DNA of 64,000 bases from Emcibacteraceae bacterium (lineage in GTDB: Bacteria > Pseudomonadota > Alphaproteobacteria > Sphingomonadales > Emcibacteraceae), in assembly GCA_021774795.1 (NCBI GenBank), contig JAJFIR010000031.1:372001-436000 (forward strand). The letters are read 5' to 3'. This document shows, piece after piece, positions 1 to 9,413 of this stretch. Below the pieces are notes generated by a model. The model was not told the origin of the DNA. It did no database searches and saw nothing but the letters and a program-made list of their open reading frames with translations. A program made the translations under genes and the position numbers. Numbering within the stretch: the first letter of the stretch is position 1; every line of letters starts with the position of its first letter.

Positions 1-2
1 AT

Positions 3-86
3 TTAGAAGATCATATGGATGAAGTTGAACACCGCTTTTCAAATTTTATGGTTTTTCTGAAAGATGTGCTCAAAGAAAAGAAGTAA
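3..86 (+). CDS. C-terminal end of an unidentified protein (cut by window start)
   Basis: An open frame runs in from the left edge and gives 27 residues, beginning LEDHMDEVEH and ending KDVLKEKK, before a TAA stop at 84-86. The end is charged and helical-looking. Too little is left to name a family. It converges on the GFA-family gene, leaving 9 bp between the two stops. That it is real coding sequence is an inference from the open frame and the tight convergent arrangement. Confidence 0.4.
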   Translation, partial: LEDHMDEVEHRFSNFMVFLKDVLKEKK

Positions 87-95
87 TCTATTTGT

Positions 96-515
96 CTAGG
101 ACTGAGGTTTCCAGTCAGGTTGAGTGTTGAATATATGAAGTGCTTCATCCATATCGTCCCACTTTTTTTTGTTCCGGGAAAAAATTGCTACTTCCGGCAC
201 AAACTGATTACCATCTTCAAATGTCCCCAGCGGCACCGTGATGAAGTCCGTCATTTTATCATTACAACTATAAATTAGACTACCGCATGAAGGGCAAAAA
301 GCTCGAGTGACTTCATTACTGTTATTTGAAGTATTTTTATATTTGCTCAGATTTCCTGAAACCTTAAAATTTTCAACTTTAAACATAGCTCCCGTCGCAT
401 GGCCCGCTCCGCTTTGTTTTTGACAATCTACGCAGTGACAATGCGCCACAATAACAGGATCACCTTCAACGGTATATTGAACTGAATCACATAGACAACT
501 TCCGCTGCGAGTCAT
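96..515 (-). CDS. GFA-family (CENP-V/GFA domain) zinc protein
   Basis: The 139-residue protein has the cysteine pattern of the glutathione-dependent formaldehyde-activating (GFA/CENP-V) fold. An N-terminal SCLC pair (residues 7-10) is followed by HCHCVDC and, later, CPSCGSLIY, so two Zn sites can be built. GFA proteins are small cytoplasmic Zn enzymes or S-hydroxymethylglutathione-binding proteins, but most members have no proven substrate, so formaldehyde detoxification should not be assumed. The gene is 21 bp downstream of the mscS-like gene on the same strand and is probably the last gene of the tadA-mscS-GFA unit. The ATG at 515 directly precedes TRSGSCLC, the usual family start. Confidence 0.85.
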   Translation of the reverse strand: MTRSGSCLCDSVQYTVEGDPVIVAHCHCVDCQKQSGAGHATGAMFKVENFKVSGNLSKYKNTSNNSNEVTRAFCPSCGSLIYSCNDKMTDFITVPLGTFEDGNQFVPEVAIFSRNKKKWDDMDEALHIFNTQPDWKPQS

Positions 516-536
516 TTTATTATCCCAACCATTTAA

Positions 537-1835
537 TTATATTAATTCGGCTTTACCAGGAAGACCTTTGGTAGATACGATATGAATATCTCTTTGCGGG
601 TAAGGGAATTCTATGCCACCATCACTGAATTTATGCCAGATATCCAAGTAAACTTCGCTGGCAATATTTGAAACGCCATTTTCACTGTCTCTGATCCACA
701 TTCTAAGTTCCAGATCAATTCCATTATCACCAAAACCCTTAATTAGAACTTTAGGTTCCGGGTTTTTAATGACGCGCGCGGAATCATCAGCAGCCTTAAG
801 CATCAATGCCATCGCCTTTTCAATATCACTATTATAGGAAACGTTTACAGGCAAATGTCGGCGCACTTTGTTGTCAGAAAAAGTCCAATTGACCACAGGT
901 TGCGTAATAATATCTTCATTCGGCACCAGATGTTCACGGCCGTCGCGGGAAATAACCGACGTATAGCGTGCGGCGAGCTTGTTAATCCTGCCATAAGTAC
1001 CCGAAATTTCAATCACATCACCTGGCTTTATGGATTTATCAAGAAGCAATATTACGCCACTGATGAAGTTTGAAACTACTTTCTGTAAACCAAAACCAAG
1101 ACCAACACCGATTGCACCACCAAATACAGCGAGAGCCGTCAGATCGATTCCCATACTTGAAATGGCAAATAAAAATGCGAATACCACAAGTACAATACGT
1201 GATAATTTACTGAGCAACACTCTCGCGGAAGGTGTGACATTTGACGATTGCCTTAGCTTTGTTTCAATAAGACTTGAGACGAATACTGCAAGCCATAACA
1301 GCACGATCATCGTTGCCACACCGGTGATGACTGCCAATATGCTTACGGTATTTCCGCCAATGGAGAATGTTGTAACACCCAGAAAATTAATGAAGGGTAC
1401 GAGAAGACCAAATATATTTAAAATCACAAGTGACCAAGCAATGACCCTTATCAAACGAGAGATGCTCTCACTATTAATCATAAGTGTCACAAAACTTAGT
1501 ACGACCCACATAGATATGAGACTTGAGGCCATTCTTAAAAGTATGATAGAGTTACCAAGGCTTTCCATGATCTGCCATGCGGTAAATACCGCTAACCACC
1601 AAATCAACGGCAGATACAGGGCTTTCCAGAACTTTTCCGATTTCTGATAGAAAATTTTGTCTTCAAGAACTTTGTGAATAAAGGGAGACAACGAGCGAGT
1701 GGCACCATAGCTTATTATATAAAGAACCAACACAATACCCAACTGGGTAACACTTTCGATCGTAAATAAGTTAACCTCCAGCCAATTTACGATAGCAATA
1801 TAAAAATCATTCGCCCTAGCGGTTATCTCATCCAT
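537..1835 (-). CDS. MscS-family mechanosensitive channel
   Basis: The protein has 432 residues with about six hydrophobic segments, at roughly 30-48, 72-90, 100-120, 130-155, 162-190 and 208-228. The MscS pore helix and beta domain follow: the Gly/Ala-rich stretch VFGGAIGVGLGFGLQKVVSNF (about 237-257), then LDKSIKPGDVIEISG and DGREHLVPNEDII (298-310). Such channels open under membrane tension to release solutes on hypo-osmotic shock. The extra N-terminal helices make it longer than E. coli MscS (286 residues) and like the YbdG/YnaI-type relatives. It lies between tadA (23 bp upstream) and the GFA gene (21 bp downstream). Family assignment is firm; the exact subtype is open. Confidence 0.92.
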   Translation of the reverse strand: MDEITARANDFYIAIVNWLEVNLFTIESVTQLGIVLVLYIISYGATRSLSPFIHKVLEDKIFYQKSEKFWKALYLPLIWWLAVFTAWQIMESLGNSIILLRMASSLISMWVVLSFVTLMINSESISRLIRVIAWSLVILNIFGLLVPFINFLGVTTFSIGGNTVSILAVITGVATMIVLLWLAVFVSSLIETKLRQSSNVTPSARVLLSKLSRIVLVVFAFLFAISSMGIDLTALAVFGGAIGVGLGFGLQKVVSNFISGVILLLDKSIKPGDVIEISGTYGRINKLAARYTSVISRDGREHLVPNEDIITQPVVNWTFSDNKVRRHLPVNVSYNSDIEKAMALMLKAADDSARVIKNPEPKVLIKGFGDNGIDLELRMWIRDSENGVSNIASEVYLDIWHKFSDGGIEFPYPQRDIHIVSTKGLPGKAELI

Positions 1836-1858
1836 TGGTTAACTTTCTTTACCTATTA

Positions 1859-2317
1859 TTATCTTCGTTCTTTAAAAAAATTCTTGAGTAATATTGTTGA
1901 AGGTCCCGCCATGATATCGCCGTATACTTCCGGCTTATGATGACAGCTTTTAGCGTTAAAGACAATTGCGCCGTTTTCAACGCCGCCGCCTTTTTTATCT
2001 TCCGCCGCAAAATATAATCTGCGGATACGGGCAAACGAGATTGCCTGCGCGCACATGGGGCATGGCTCCAAAGTCACATATATATCGCAGTCCACTAATC
2101 TCTCATTATTTTGTATACTGCACGCTTCTCTGATTGCTAGAATTTCCGCATGGGCTGTAGGATCGTTTAATTCAAGCACCATATTTGATGCTGCCGCAAT
2201 TACCTGATCGCTAGGGCCATGCACTATTACAGCCCCAACAGGAACCTCGCCGCGCGTCCCCGCTTCGCATGCCACTTCCAGTGCGCGGGTCATATGCATA
2301 TTTTCAAGTAACGACAT
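1859..2317 (-). CDS. tadA: tRNA-specific adenosine-34 deaminase TadA
   Basis: TadA converts A34 to inosine in the wobble position of tRNA-Arg(ACG). The 152-residue protein has the cytidine/deoxycytidylate deaminase fold. HAE (H56, E58) supplies the first Zn ligand and the catalytic Glu, and PCPMC (85-89) supplies the two Zn-binding cysteines. Length and the N-terminal pattern (MHMTRALEVACEA, EVPVGAVIV) match bacterial TadA rather than a free nucleoside deaminase. It is divergent from the RluB-like pseudouridine synthase gene, with about 80 bp between the starts. The tadA/RsuA-family pairing is common in Proteobacteria. It heads a minus-strand unit with the mscS-like gene. Confidence 0.95.
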   Translation of the reverse strand: MSLLENMHMTRALEVACEAGTRGEVPVGAVIVHGPSDQVIAAASNMVLELNDPTAHAEILAIREACSIQNNERLVDCDIYVTLEPCPMCAQAISFARIRRLYFAAEDKKGGGVENGAIVFNAKSCHHKPEVYGDIMAGPSTILLKNFFKERR

Positions 2318-2396
2318 AATTATAGATTGCTAAAGCACCGTAAAAAGGTCAAGCAAAGATTGCAATTTTAGCAACTTACCCTATGTTGTGATCATT

Positions 2397-3329
2397 ATGA
2401 ATGAACAAAACGAAAATAATACTGAGCCAAAACAAGGCGAGCGAATTGCCAAGATGCTTGCGCGCGCCGGCGTTGGTTCACGCAGAGCCGTTGAGCGGAT
2501 GATTGAAGCCGGTATGATAAAAATGGACGGCGCGATAATTACCAGTCCGGCAACGTTTATTACGTCAGTCGACGGTATTACAGTGGACGGTCAAAAAGTC
2601 GAACCACCTGAAGCAACACGGCTATGGATTTATCATAAACCAACGGGGCGTCTAACAACATATTATGACCCGGAAGGCCGACCCACTGTTTTTGAAGCAA
2701 TGCCCGCCAATATACCACGGGTGATTTCTGTTGGTAGGCTGGACCTTAACACTGAAGGGCTTCTACTGCTGACCAATGACGGTGCGCTAGCAAGGTGGCT
2801 GGAGCTTCCGTCTACCGGGTGGGTGAGAACATACCGGGTTCGGGTTAATGGTCGTTTTCACCACAAACGTTTAGAAGAAATAAGCAAAGGCGTCACTATA
2901 GAGGGCATATCCTACCGCAGCGTGGAAGTTGAACTGGATGACCGCAAGGAAGGTGTTAATCAATGGCTTACCATAAGAATAAAAGAAGGTAAAAACCGTG
3001 AAGTTCGTAAGCTGCTTGAATATGCGGGCCTTTCTGTTACGAGGTTGCTTAGAACATCTTACGGTCCATTTGAGCTTAAGACACTTCAACGAGGCAGTGT
3101 TAAGGAAGTGACAAATAACGACCTTCTTATTAATTGCCGCGAATTTTTTAAAGATTTTGACGTCAAAATTCCCAACACCAAGCCCGACGCAAAAAAACAA
3201 TCAAAAGGCACTGGTTGGGCAAAAAGCAAACCTAAGAAAAATGAAAAACCAAAGAGTAAAAAACGTTCAACGCCGAAAGACCAAAATAATAAAGCCAAAG
3301 CGCGAAAGTACAGACCAAAAAGAAGATGA
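2397..3329 (+). CDS. RluB/RsuA-family rRNA pseudouridine synthase
   Basis: This enzyme isomerises uridine to pseudouridine in rRNA, most likely U2605 of 23S rRNA if it is RluB. An N-terminal S4 RNA-binding domain (RIAKMLARAGVGSRRAVERM, about 17-36) is followed by the RsuA/RluB catalytic domain. GRLDLNTEGLLLLTNDG carries the catalytic Asp. The end is a roughly 50-residue Lys/Arg-rich tail, common in alphaproteobacterial copies. The frame is open from a GTG at 2388, but the ATG at 2397 is taken as start (310 residues). Neither has a clear ribosome binding site. The stop overlaps rsmD by 4 bases (ATGA), so the two genes are translationally coupled. RluB, RluE and RsuA cannot be separated with certainty. 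Confidence 0.9.
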   Translation: MNEQNENNTEPKQGERIAKMLARAGVGSRRAVERMIEAGMIKMDGAIITSPATFITSVDGITVDGQKVEPPEATRLWIYHKPTGRLTTYYDPEGRPTVFEAMPANIPRVISVGRLDLNTEGLLLLTNDGALARWLELPSTGWVRTYRVRVNGRFHHKRLEEISKGVTIEGISYRSVEVELDDRKEGVNQWLTIRIKEGKNREVRKLLEYAGLSVTRLLRTSYGPFELKTLQRGSVKEVTNNDLLINCREFFKDFDVKIPNTKPDAKKQSKGTGWAKSKPKKNEKPKSKKRSTPKDQNNKAKARKYRPKRR

Positions 3330-3877
3330 GAATTATCGGTGGCAAACATAGAGGCAAGAAACTAAACGCGCCCCAAAGTAGGCATATTAGACCCACAACC
3401 GACCGAATGCGCGAAAGCCTGTTTAATATGCTTGAGCATGGCACAGGATCAGGCATTAGAGGGGCAAATATACTAGATTTATTTGCCGGTAGCGGAGCCC
3501 TTGGATTGGAAGCCATTTCTCGGGATGCGCATCATGTTACTTTTATCGACAAAGATCCCAGATCAATAAAATTAGTGAAACAAAATATCGACTTGTTAAA
3601 CTGCGCCGATAATACATCCTGTTTAACAATGGACTATGAGAATATTACTAAACCCTTAGGAAAATTTGATCTAATTTTTATCGATCCACCTTATCATAAG
3701 GAAATGATAACACCAGCCTTGCAAGTTATTCATCAACAAAATCTTATGAATAAGAATGGTTTGGCTATCATCGAATATGCAACCGACGAAGATATCGATT
3801 TTAACGACCATTTTGACCAATTAAAATTACGCAAGATGGGTGATGCCACTTTTTCTATTCTTGAATATGCGTCCTAG
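3326..3877 (+). CDS. rsmD: 16S rRNA (guanine-966-N2)-methyltransferase RsmD
   Basis: RsmD uses S-adenosylmethionine to methylate G966 of 16S rRNA in the assembled 30S subunit. The 183-residue protein opens with [13 protein letters not shown], the family N-terminus. It has the SAM-binding loop [13 protein letters not shown] (51-63) and the catalytic DPPY motif (120-123). [15 protein letters not shown] (22-36) is also diagnostic. It overlaps the preceding pseudouridine synthase by 4 bases, pairing two rRNA modification enzymes. It also overlaps mutL tail to tail by 4 bases, so no terminator room exists between the convergent genes. Confidence 0.95.
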   Translation: MRIIGGKHRGKKLNAPQSRHIRPTTDRMRESLFNMLEHGTGSGIRGANILDLFAGSGALGLEAISRDAHHVTFIDKDPRSIKLVKQNIDLLNCADNTSCLTMDYENITKPLGKFDLIFIDPPYHKEMITPALQVIHQQNLMNKNGLAIIEYATDEDIDFNDHFDQLKLRKMGDATFSILEYAS

Positions 3878-5718
3878 CGACGGCCAAACAATTTTTCAAC
3901 GTCGCTAAGTTTAAGTTCAACATATGTTGGACGCCCGTGATTACACTGCCCGGAATATGGGGTTGCTTCCATTTCACGCAAAAGCGCATTCATTTCTGCT
4001 GCTGCCATGCGGCGCCCCGCACGTACACTGCCATGGCAAGCCATGGTGCTACATACTTCCTCTAACTTTTCTTTCAACGCCAAAGCTTGATTAAGCTCAC
4101 TTATTTCATCCGCCAGATCACGCACCAGTCCGGCGATATCAGTATCGCCCAGCAAGGCAGGTACTTCTCTGACAACAATCGCCCCATCACCAAAAACTTC
4201 AAAAATAAGCCCAAGGGCCTCGAGTTCCTCCTGTCTTGCAACCAGTTTATCAACGGCACCCTGATCAATTTCAACCACTTCAGGCAATAACAAAACTTGC
4301 CGCGGGACCTTATCTTCTGCCATATGTTTTTTTATGCGCTCATAAACCAGTCGTTCATGCGCCGCATGTTGATCAACTATGATAATACCATTTTCAGTTT
4401 GTGAGATAATATATGTCTCATGAAGTTGTCCGCGTGCAGCCCCTAGTGGAAATTCAGATAAATTAACAGGTTCCGGTTGATAGACATCACCATTTTGTTC
4501 AAGAGCCTCATTGCGGCCCATCGGTGGCGCGAAGTTATCGGCACCGTCACCGATAGGCGCATGATATTCACGGGAGCTTTCCGACATCTCACCTGAGATT
4601 GTTGATGAAGGTATTTGGAAATTTCGTTGCCGACCACTATGAAACGGCATGGTTGGATTTGGCCGTTCATGGGTAAATGCACCCAACGCAGCATTAGCAA
4701 CAGTTGTTGATGCACGGTGGCCTGCCTCCGCAAGCGCGTGGCGCAACGCGCCAACGATTAGTCCTCTAACTACACCACTTTCTCTAAACCTAACCTCTGC
4801 TTTTGCAGGGTGGACGTTAACATCGACCATATCCGATGGCACTTCTAAAAATAGCGCCAATACCGGGTGCCGGTTTCGAGCAAGAAAATCCATATAGGCA
4901 CCGCGGACTGCACCGTTTAAAAGTTTATCCTTAACCGGACGACCATTCACAAATAAATACTGATGTTGAGCGTTCCCTCGATTATAAGTCGGCAAGCCAG
5001 CATAGCCGGTTAACTTTATATTTTCGCGTTCCGCATTAATGGGTAGTGCATTTTCGGTAAACTCAGCGCCCAATATTGAACCCAGCCTTCTTAAACGTGT
5101 ATCTAATAATTCGCCCTGAGCAGATGAAACTTGAAACGCTTTCCGGTCATTATCATATAAGGAAAAAGCAATATCCGGGTTTGCCATACTTAGCCGTTTA
5201 ATAACATCCAATGTTTGTGAAAATTCAGTTCGGTCCGTTTTGAGGAATTTCAGACGTGCTGGTGTTGAATAAAATAAATCCCTAACTTCAACATATGATC
5301 CGGTGTTTAACGCTGTTGGTTGAACTTGGGATTTTTTTCCTCCGTCAATGGTAATCTGCCATGCATCATCGCTATTCACGGCGCGACTTTTGAACATAAA
5401 ACGGCTTACAGAAGCAATGGAAGGCAGAGCCTCACCACGAAAGCCCATAGTTACAATATTTGATAAGTCATCCTCTTTTAACTTCGAGGTCGCGTGGCGC
5501 TCAACGGCAAGGGAGAGTTCTTCAGCGGGCACGCCGCAACCATCATCAGTAACGCTGATTAGTTCCCGCCCGCCTTGCGCCAACACAACATCAATATTGT
5601 TTGCGCCAGCATCTATGGCATTTTCCACAAGTTCTTTCACGGCGCTTGCCGGCCTTTCTATGACCTCGCCAGCGGCGATTTGATTAATTGTGTTTTCCGA
5701 TAGAAGGCGAATACTCAA
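3874..5718 (-). CDS. mutL: DNA mismatch repair protein MutL (endonuclease type)
   Basis: MutL couples MutS mismatch recognition to strand removal. The N-terminal GHKL ATPase motifs are present: NAIDAGA, DDGCG and [10 protein letters not shown]. The C-terminal domain contains [12 protein letters not shown], which fits the DQHA(x)2E(x)4E nicking-endonuclease motif. [10 protein letters not shown] and CNHGRP are further metal-site motifs. This is the MutH-independent type of MutL. The frame is open to an ATG at 5757 (627 residues). The TTG at 5718 is preferred because it has a GGAG sequence 9 nt upstream and gives the standard N-terminus [19 protein letters not shown] (614 residues). It converges on rsmD. 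Confidence 0.95.
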   Translation of the reverse strand: MSIRLLSENTINQIAAGEVIERPASAVKELVENAIDAGANNIDVVLAQGGRELISVTDDGCGVPAEELSLAVERHATSKLKEDDLSNIVTMGFRGEALPSIASVSRFMFKSRAVNSDDAWQITIDGGKKSQVQPTALNTGSYVEVRDLFYSTPARLKFLKTDRTEFSQTLDVIKRLSMANPDIAFSLYDNDRKAFQVSSAQGELLDTRLRRLGSILGAEFTENALPINAERENIKLTGYAGLPTYNRGNAQHQYLFVNGRPVKDKLLNGAVRGAYMDFLARNRHPVLALFLEVPSDMVDVNVHPAKAEVRFRESGVVRGLIVGALRHALAEAGHRASTTVANAALGAFTHERPNPTMPFHSGRQRNFQIPSSTISGEMSESSREYHAPIGDGADNFAPPMGRNEALEQNGDVYQPEPVNLSEFPLGAARGQLHETYIISQTENGIIIVDQHAAHERLVYERIKKHMAEDKVPRQVLLLPEVVEIDQGAVDKLVARQEELEALGLIFEVFGDGAIVVREVPALLGDTDIAGLVRDLADEISELNQALALKEKLEEVCSTMACHGSVRAGRRMAAAEMNALLREMEATPYSGQCNHGRPTYVELKLSDVEKLFGRR

Positions 5719-5791
5719 ACTTGGTAACTCCGTGTTAATTAAATAACTGACATTCAAAAAGACAGCTCACTTCACGAAGTTCCTATCCTGA

Positions 5792-6019
5792 TTAGTTCTC
5801 GCCAAATAGGGCTCGACGCGCTATTTCCTGTGGATCAACGACTTCGTCCAAATCAGAGTCTGGACCATCGGGCGTTATGTGAAAGTCTGGTGGAAGGGCA
5901 AGTGGTGCTTTTTTAAGGACCATAAACTCATCCGGGACACTCTTGCTACTGCACGCCGATAAACAAGCCAATACCGCAATACCAGCAATCGTAGTAATTA
6001 TTTTATTTTTTAAAACCAT
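5792..6019 (-). CDS. DUF3035 (BamF-type) outer-membrane lipoprotein
   Basis: This is a 75-residue lipoprotein. A hydrophobic signal segment (about 7-20) ends in the lipobox LSAC with C23 as the lipidation site. A short conserved-looking region follows: PDEFMVLKKAPLALPPDF, the DUF3035 signature. In alphaproteobacteria this family includes BamF, described as a subunit of the beta-barrel assembly complex, and it typically sits right after lspA. It does so here, 5 bp downstream. Functional assignment rests on family and position. Most copies are longer, and this one is compact, ending at EIARRALFGEN. Confidence 0.8.
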   Translation of the reverse strand: MVLKNKIITTIAGIAVLACLSACSSKSVPDEFMVLKKAPLALPPDFHITPDGPDSDLDEVVDPQEIARRALFGEN

Positions 6020-6024
6020 AAAAC

Positions 6025-6510
6025 TTAATCTTCTTTACTTTTTTTCTTGGCATCGCGACCAAATGTCGAATTAAATATTAATAGCACAGCACCGATAAAA
6101 ATAAAACTGTCTGCAACATTAAATACAGCAAAATACCATTCCTGCCAGTGAAACTGGAAAAAATCTGCGACAGCACCAAATTTCACTCTGTCATATATAT
6201 TACCAATCGCTCCGCCAATGATAACTCCAATAGCACCTGATAAAAAAATATTTTTTGATGTTTTAAGCCAATAAATAAGTACAGATACAATAACCACATT
6301 TAGTGCAACCAACGCCCAGCGACCTGCTTCATCGCTTGCCGACAAAAACCCGAAGCTAACGCCTCTGTTCCATACCATTACAATATCAAATATTGGCAGA
6401 ATTTCGACCACACCTTTGGTCGGCAATTCATAGACATCTATGAACAACCATTTACTTAAGCGGTCAATAGCAAACGCAATTAACGCAAATATACCGCCAA
6501 GTTTCATCAT
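6025..6510 (-). CDS. lspA: Lipoprotein signal peptidase LspA
   Basis: LspA is the inner-membrane aspartyl protease (signal peptidase II) that cleaves prolipoproteins before the lipidated cysteine. The 161-residue protein has four hydrophobic segments. The conserved motifs GNIYDRVKFGAVADFF (103-118) and FNVADSFIFIG (130-140) are present, and D116 and D134 are the likely catalytic pair. It lies 3 bp downstream of ileS and 5 bp upstream of a lipoprotein that is its natural substrate. The ribF-ileS-lspA order is conserved in many Proteobacteria. A Lys/Asp-rich cytoplasmic tail ends the protein. Confidence 0.97.
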   Translation of the reverse strand: MMKLGGIFALIAFAIDRLSKWLFIDVYELPTKGVVEILPIFDIVMVWNRGVSFGFLSASDEAGRWALVALNVVIVSVLIYWLKTSKNIFLSGAIGVIIGGAIGNIYDRVKFGAVADFFQFHWQEWYFAVFNVADSFIFIGAVLLIFNSTFGRDAKKKSKED

Positions 6511-6513
6511 AGA

Positions 6514-9336
6514 TTATAGGGCCTCCATCGCATCGGCGCAGCGGGCACAAATATCTTCGTGCCCTTTAACTGTTCCCACTTCAGGTAAAACTTGCCAACA
6601 ACGCTCACATTTTTCACCTTCAGAAGGCGAACATACTACCGCAATATCATTGATATCATCCAGGATGAATGCGTTTTCGGGGGCTTGACCTTGGGCCATA
6701 ATAGCACCGGATGTTATGCTTATTTCAGCCAAATCTATCTCTTCAAATGCACTTATATAGCTACTATCATTCACAAAAACCTCTACGGTTGCTTGAAGAC
6801 TGGAACCTATTCTTTTTTCTCTTCTTTCGATCTCAAGTGCTCCGGTAACAACTTTACGCAAATTGCGAATTTTTTCCCATTTTGTCGCCAGTTGATCGTT
6901 TTTCCAGACATCACCGATTTGGTTAAATGTTTGCAAATGAACACTGTCATCATCACTTGGAAAACGAGATTGCCAGATTTCTTCGGCAGTGAACGCTAAA
7001 ATTGGTGCATATAATTTGATTACGACTTTAAATACCTCGTCTAATACGGTTCGAGCCGCGCGACGACGAACGGTCATTTTGCCGTCACAGTAAAGAGCAT
7101 CCTTACGAATATCGAAATAAAATGCTGAAAGATCAACCGCACAAAAATTATACAGCGCATTATATACTTTATGATAATTATAATCGGCAAACCCTTGGCG
7201 CACAGTCGCATCAACCTCAGTTAAGCGGTGCAAAACCCATTGCTCCAATTCCGGCATTTCATCAAACGGTAAAATTTCAGTATCTTCAAAATCAGCGAGA
7301 TTTCCTATCATAAACCGCATCGTATTGCGTATTTTCCGGTATGCTTCTGCCTGATTCTTGATAATTTCATCACCAATACGATGTTCACTGAAATAATCAA
7401 TGGAAGTCACCCAAAGACGCAGGATGTCCGCGCCATATTGCTTGATAATTTTAAGTGGGTCGACGCCGTTACCGGCAGACTTTGACATCTTCCTGCCGGT
7501 CTTATCAACAGTAAAGCCGTGGGTGAGAACCTGATCATAAGGCGCTACACCGCGCGTTCCACATGATTCAAGTAATGATGATTGGAACCATCCTCGATGC
7601 TGATCTGTTCCTTCAAGATATAAGTCTGCGCTTCTTTTGCCTTCACCTCTGCTTAAATCTTCTCTTTTCTCAATAACGAAAGCATGTGTAGAGCCAGAAT
7701 CAAACCAAACGTCCAAGATGTCAGTTACCTGCTCGTAATCTTCAGCTTTATATTTGTCGCCAAGAAATTTTTGAATGTCACCCGAATACCAGGCATCTGC
7801 GCCTGAGGTCTCTACCGCTGCGGCGATACGCTGATTTACCGCTTCGTCTTTTAGAAGTTCATTTGTTCCTTTATGAACGAAAACAGTAATTGGAACGCCC
7901 CAAGCGCGCTGACGAGAAATAAGCCAATCCGGACGGTCTGCGACCATCGCGTTAATTCTATTTTTAGAAACTCCCGGTACCCACCGCACTTCGTCAATCG
8001 CTTTAATGGCTTTGTCGCGCAAACCGTTGGTTTCCATTGAAATAAACCACTGTGGAGTATTCCTAAAGATCAAAGGTGCTTTTGAACGCCAGCTGTGGGG
8101 ATAACTATGGATAATGGTGTCACGGGCCAACAGTGCGCCTACTTTTTCCATCTCTTCACAGATATGATCATGAACTTTATAGACATGCTCTCCGGCAAAC
8201 ATTGGAATATTTTCGTAATAGAGCCCTGCTTCATCAACCGTAAACGGTGTCTCTAAGCCAAATTGTTGCCCTACTTCGAAATCTTCCTGTCCGTGGCTGG
8301 GGGCAATATGGACATAGCCCGTTCCAGCCTCTGTAGTAACATGGAACCCTTCAATTACCGGTACATCATAGTCATAGCCCTGGCCATGCCACGGGTGATG
8401 ACAAATAGTGCCTTCCATATCGGCACCTTTAAAATTATCAACTTCATCAAAACCCGTAATTCCCGCACGTTCGGTGAAATCGCCAAGAAGCGCTTTCGCG
8501 AGCGAAAGTTTTGCACCAACTTTTACACAGGATGTTTCACTTACGGCCGTTACTTTGATTACGGAATAATCAAATTCTTTACCGTAAGCTATCCCGCGGT
8601 TGCCCGGCATGGTCCATGGGGTTGTAGTCCAGATAACGATCTTGGCACCGTTTAGTTCATTAATCGGAGATTTAACCACGTCGAAGCCAATATCAATCAT
8701 ATGGGACATATGATCCATATATTCGATTTCAGCTTCGGCAAGCGCCGTTTTTTCGATGACAGACCACATAATGGACTTAGAACCGCGATATAGCCCACCG
8801 TTCATGAGGAATTTAAGAAGCTCACGAACAATCTGTGCCTCACTGTCAAAATTCATCGTAAGGTAGGGGTTTTCCCAATCGCCAAAAATACCGAGCCTTT
8901 TGAATTCATCTTTTTGAACGCCAACCCATTTTTCCGCAAACGTTCTGCATTCATTACGAAACTCTAACGGATCAACTTCATCTTTATTTTTACCCGATTT
9001 TTTATATTTTTTTTCAATCATCCATTCTATTGGAAGCCCATGGCAATCCCAACCTGGAACATAAGGTGCATCTTTACCCAACATTTGCTGCGTACGCACG
9101 ATTATATCTTTCAAGATTTTATTCATCGCATGACCCATATGAATATCGCCATTTGCGTAGGGCGGGCCGTCATGCAATATAAACCGCTCTTTATCCTTAC
9201 TGCTTTCGCGAATACGTTTGTAAATTCCCATTTTATCCCAATGCTCCATCCACTGAGGTTCACGGTTAGGCAAATTTCCTTTCATGGGAAAATCGGTCTT
9301 AGGTAAGAAAATAGTGTCGCGATAATCTATGGTCAT
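6514..9336 (-). CDS. ileS: Isoleucyl-tRNA synthetase IleS
   Basis: This is a class Ia aminoacyl-tRNA synthetase charging tRNA-Ile, with a hydrolytic editing domain against valine. The 940 residues include PPYANGDIHMGHA, where HMGH at 66-69 is the HIGH signature. Further on are the CP1 editing domain and the KMSKS loop in KTGRKMSKSAGNGV. WWFQSS-type active-site residues appear as HRGWFQSSLLES. The C-terminal Zn knuckle is CERCWQVLPEVG...CARC. Length and the Zn knuckle match the bacterial type 1 enzyme. It is 77 bp downstream of ribF and 3 bp upstream of lspA. No T-box or other leader structure was recognised upstream. Confidence 0.98.
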   Translation of the reverse strand: MTIDYRDTIFLPKTDFPMKGNLPNREPQWMEHWDKMGIYKRIRESSKDKERFILHDGPPYANGDIHMGHAMNKILKDIIVRTQQMLGKDAPYVPGWDCHGLPIEWMIEKKYKKSGKNKDEVDPLEFRNECRTFAEKWVGVQKDEFKRLGIFGDWENPYLTMNFDSEAQIVRELLKFLMNGGLYRGSKSIMWSVIEKTALAEAEIEYMDHMSHMIDIGFDVVKSPINELNGAKIVIWTTTPWTMPGNRGIAYGKEFDYSVIKVTAVSETSCVKVGAKLSLAKALLGDFTERAGITGFDEVDNFKGADMEGTICHHPWHGQGYDYDVPVIEGFHVTTEAGTGYVHIAPSHGQEDFEVGQQFGLETPFTVDEAGLYYENIPMFAGEHVYKVHDHICEEMEKVGALLARDTIIHSYPHSWRSKAPLIFRNTPQWFISMETNGLRDKAIKAIDEVRWVPGVSKNRINAMVADRPDWLISRQRAWGVPITVFVHKGTNELLKDEAVNQRIAAAVETSGADAWYSGDIQKFLGDKYKAEDYEQVTDILDVWFDSGSTHAFVIEKREDLSRGEGKRSADLYLEGTDQHRGWFQSSLLESCGTRGVAPYDQVLTHGFTVDKTGRKMSKSAGNGVDPLKIIKQYGADILRLWVTSIDYFSEHRIGDEIIKNQAEAYRKIRNTMRFMIGNLADFEDTEILPFDEMPELEQWVLHRLTEVDATVRQGFADYNYHKVYNALYNFCAVDLSAFYFDIRKDALYCDGKMTVRRRAARTVLDEVFKVVIKLYAPILAFTAEEIWQSRFPSDDDSVHLQTFNQIGDVWKNDQLATKWEKIRNLRKVVTGALEIERREKRIGSSLQATVEVFVNDSSYISAFEEIDLAEISITSGAIMAQGQAPENAFILDDINDIAVVCSPSEGEKCERCWQVLPEVGTVKGHEDICARCADAMEAL

Positions 9337-9413
9337 AATTTCACTTAATATATTTAATCAAAAAATTTTACACTATGTAGCAAGTAGGGAACCCCTATGT
9401 CGAGTTTATTTTG

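Noticed and set aside
1030-1647. 205-codon plus-strand frame inside the mscS gene
   Set aside because: Lies antisense in a strongly supported membrane-channel gene; shadow frame.
9385-9397. TAGGG/CCCTA hairpin between ileS and ribF
   Set aside because: Only 5 bp with a 3-nt loop and no T-run on the minus strand; not a terminator.
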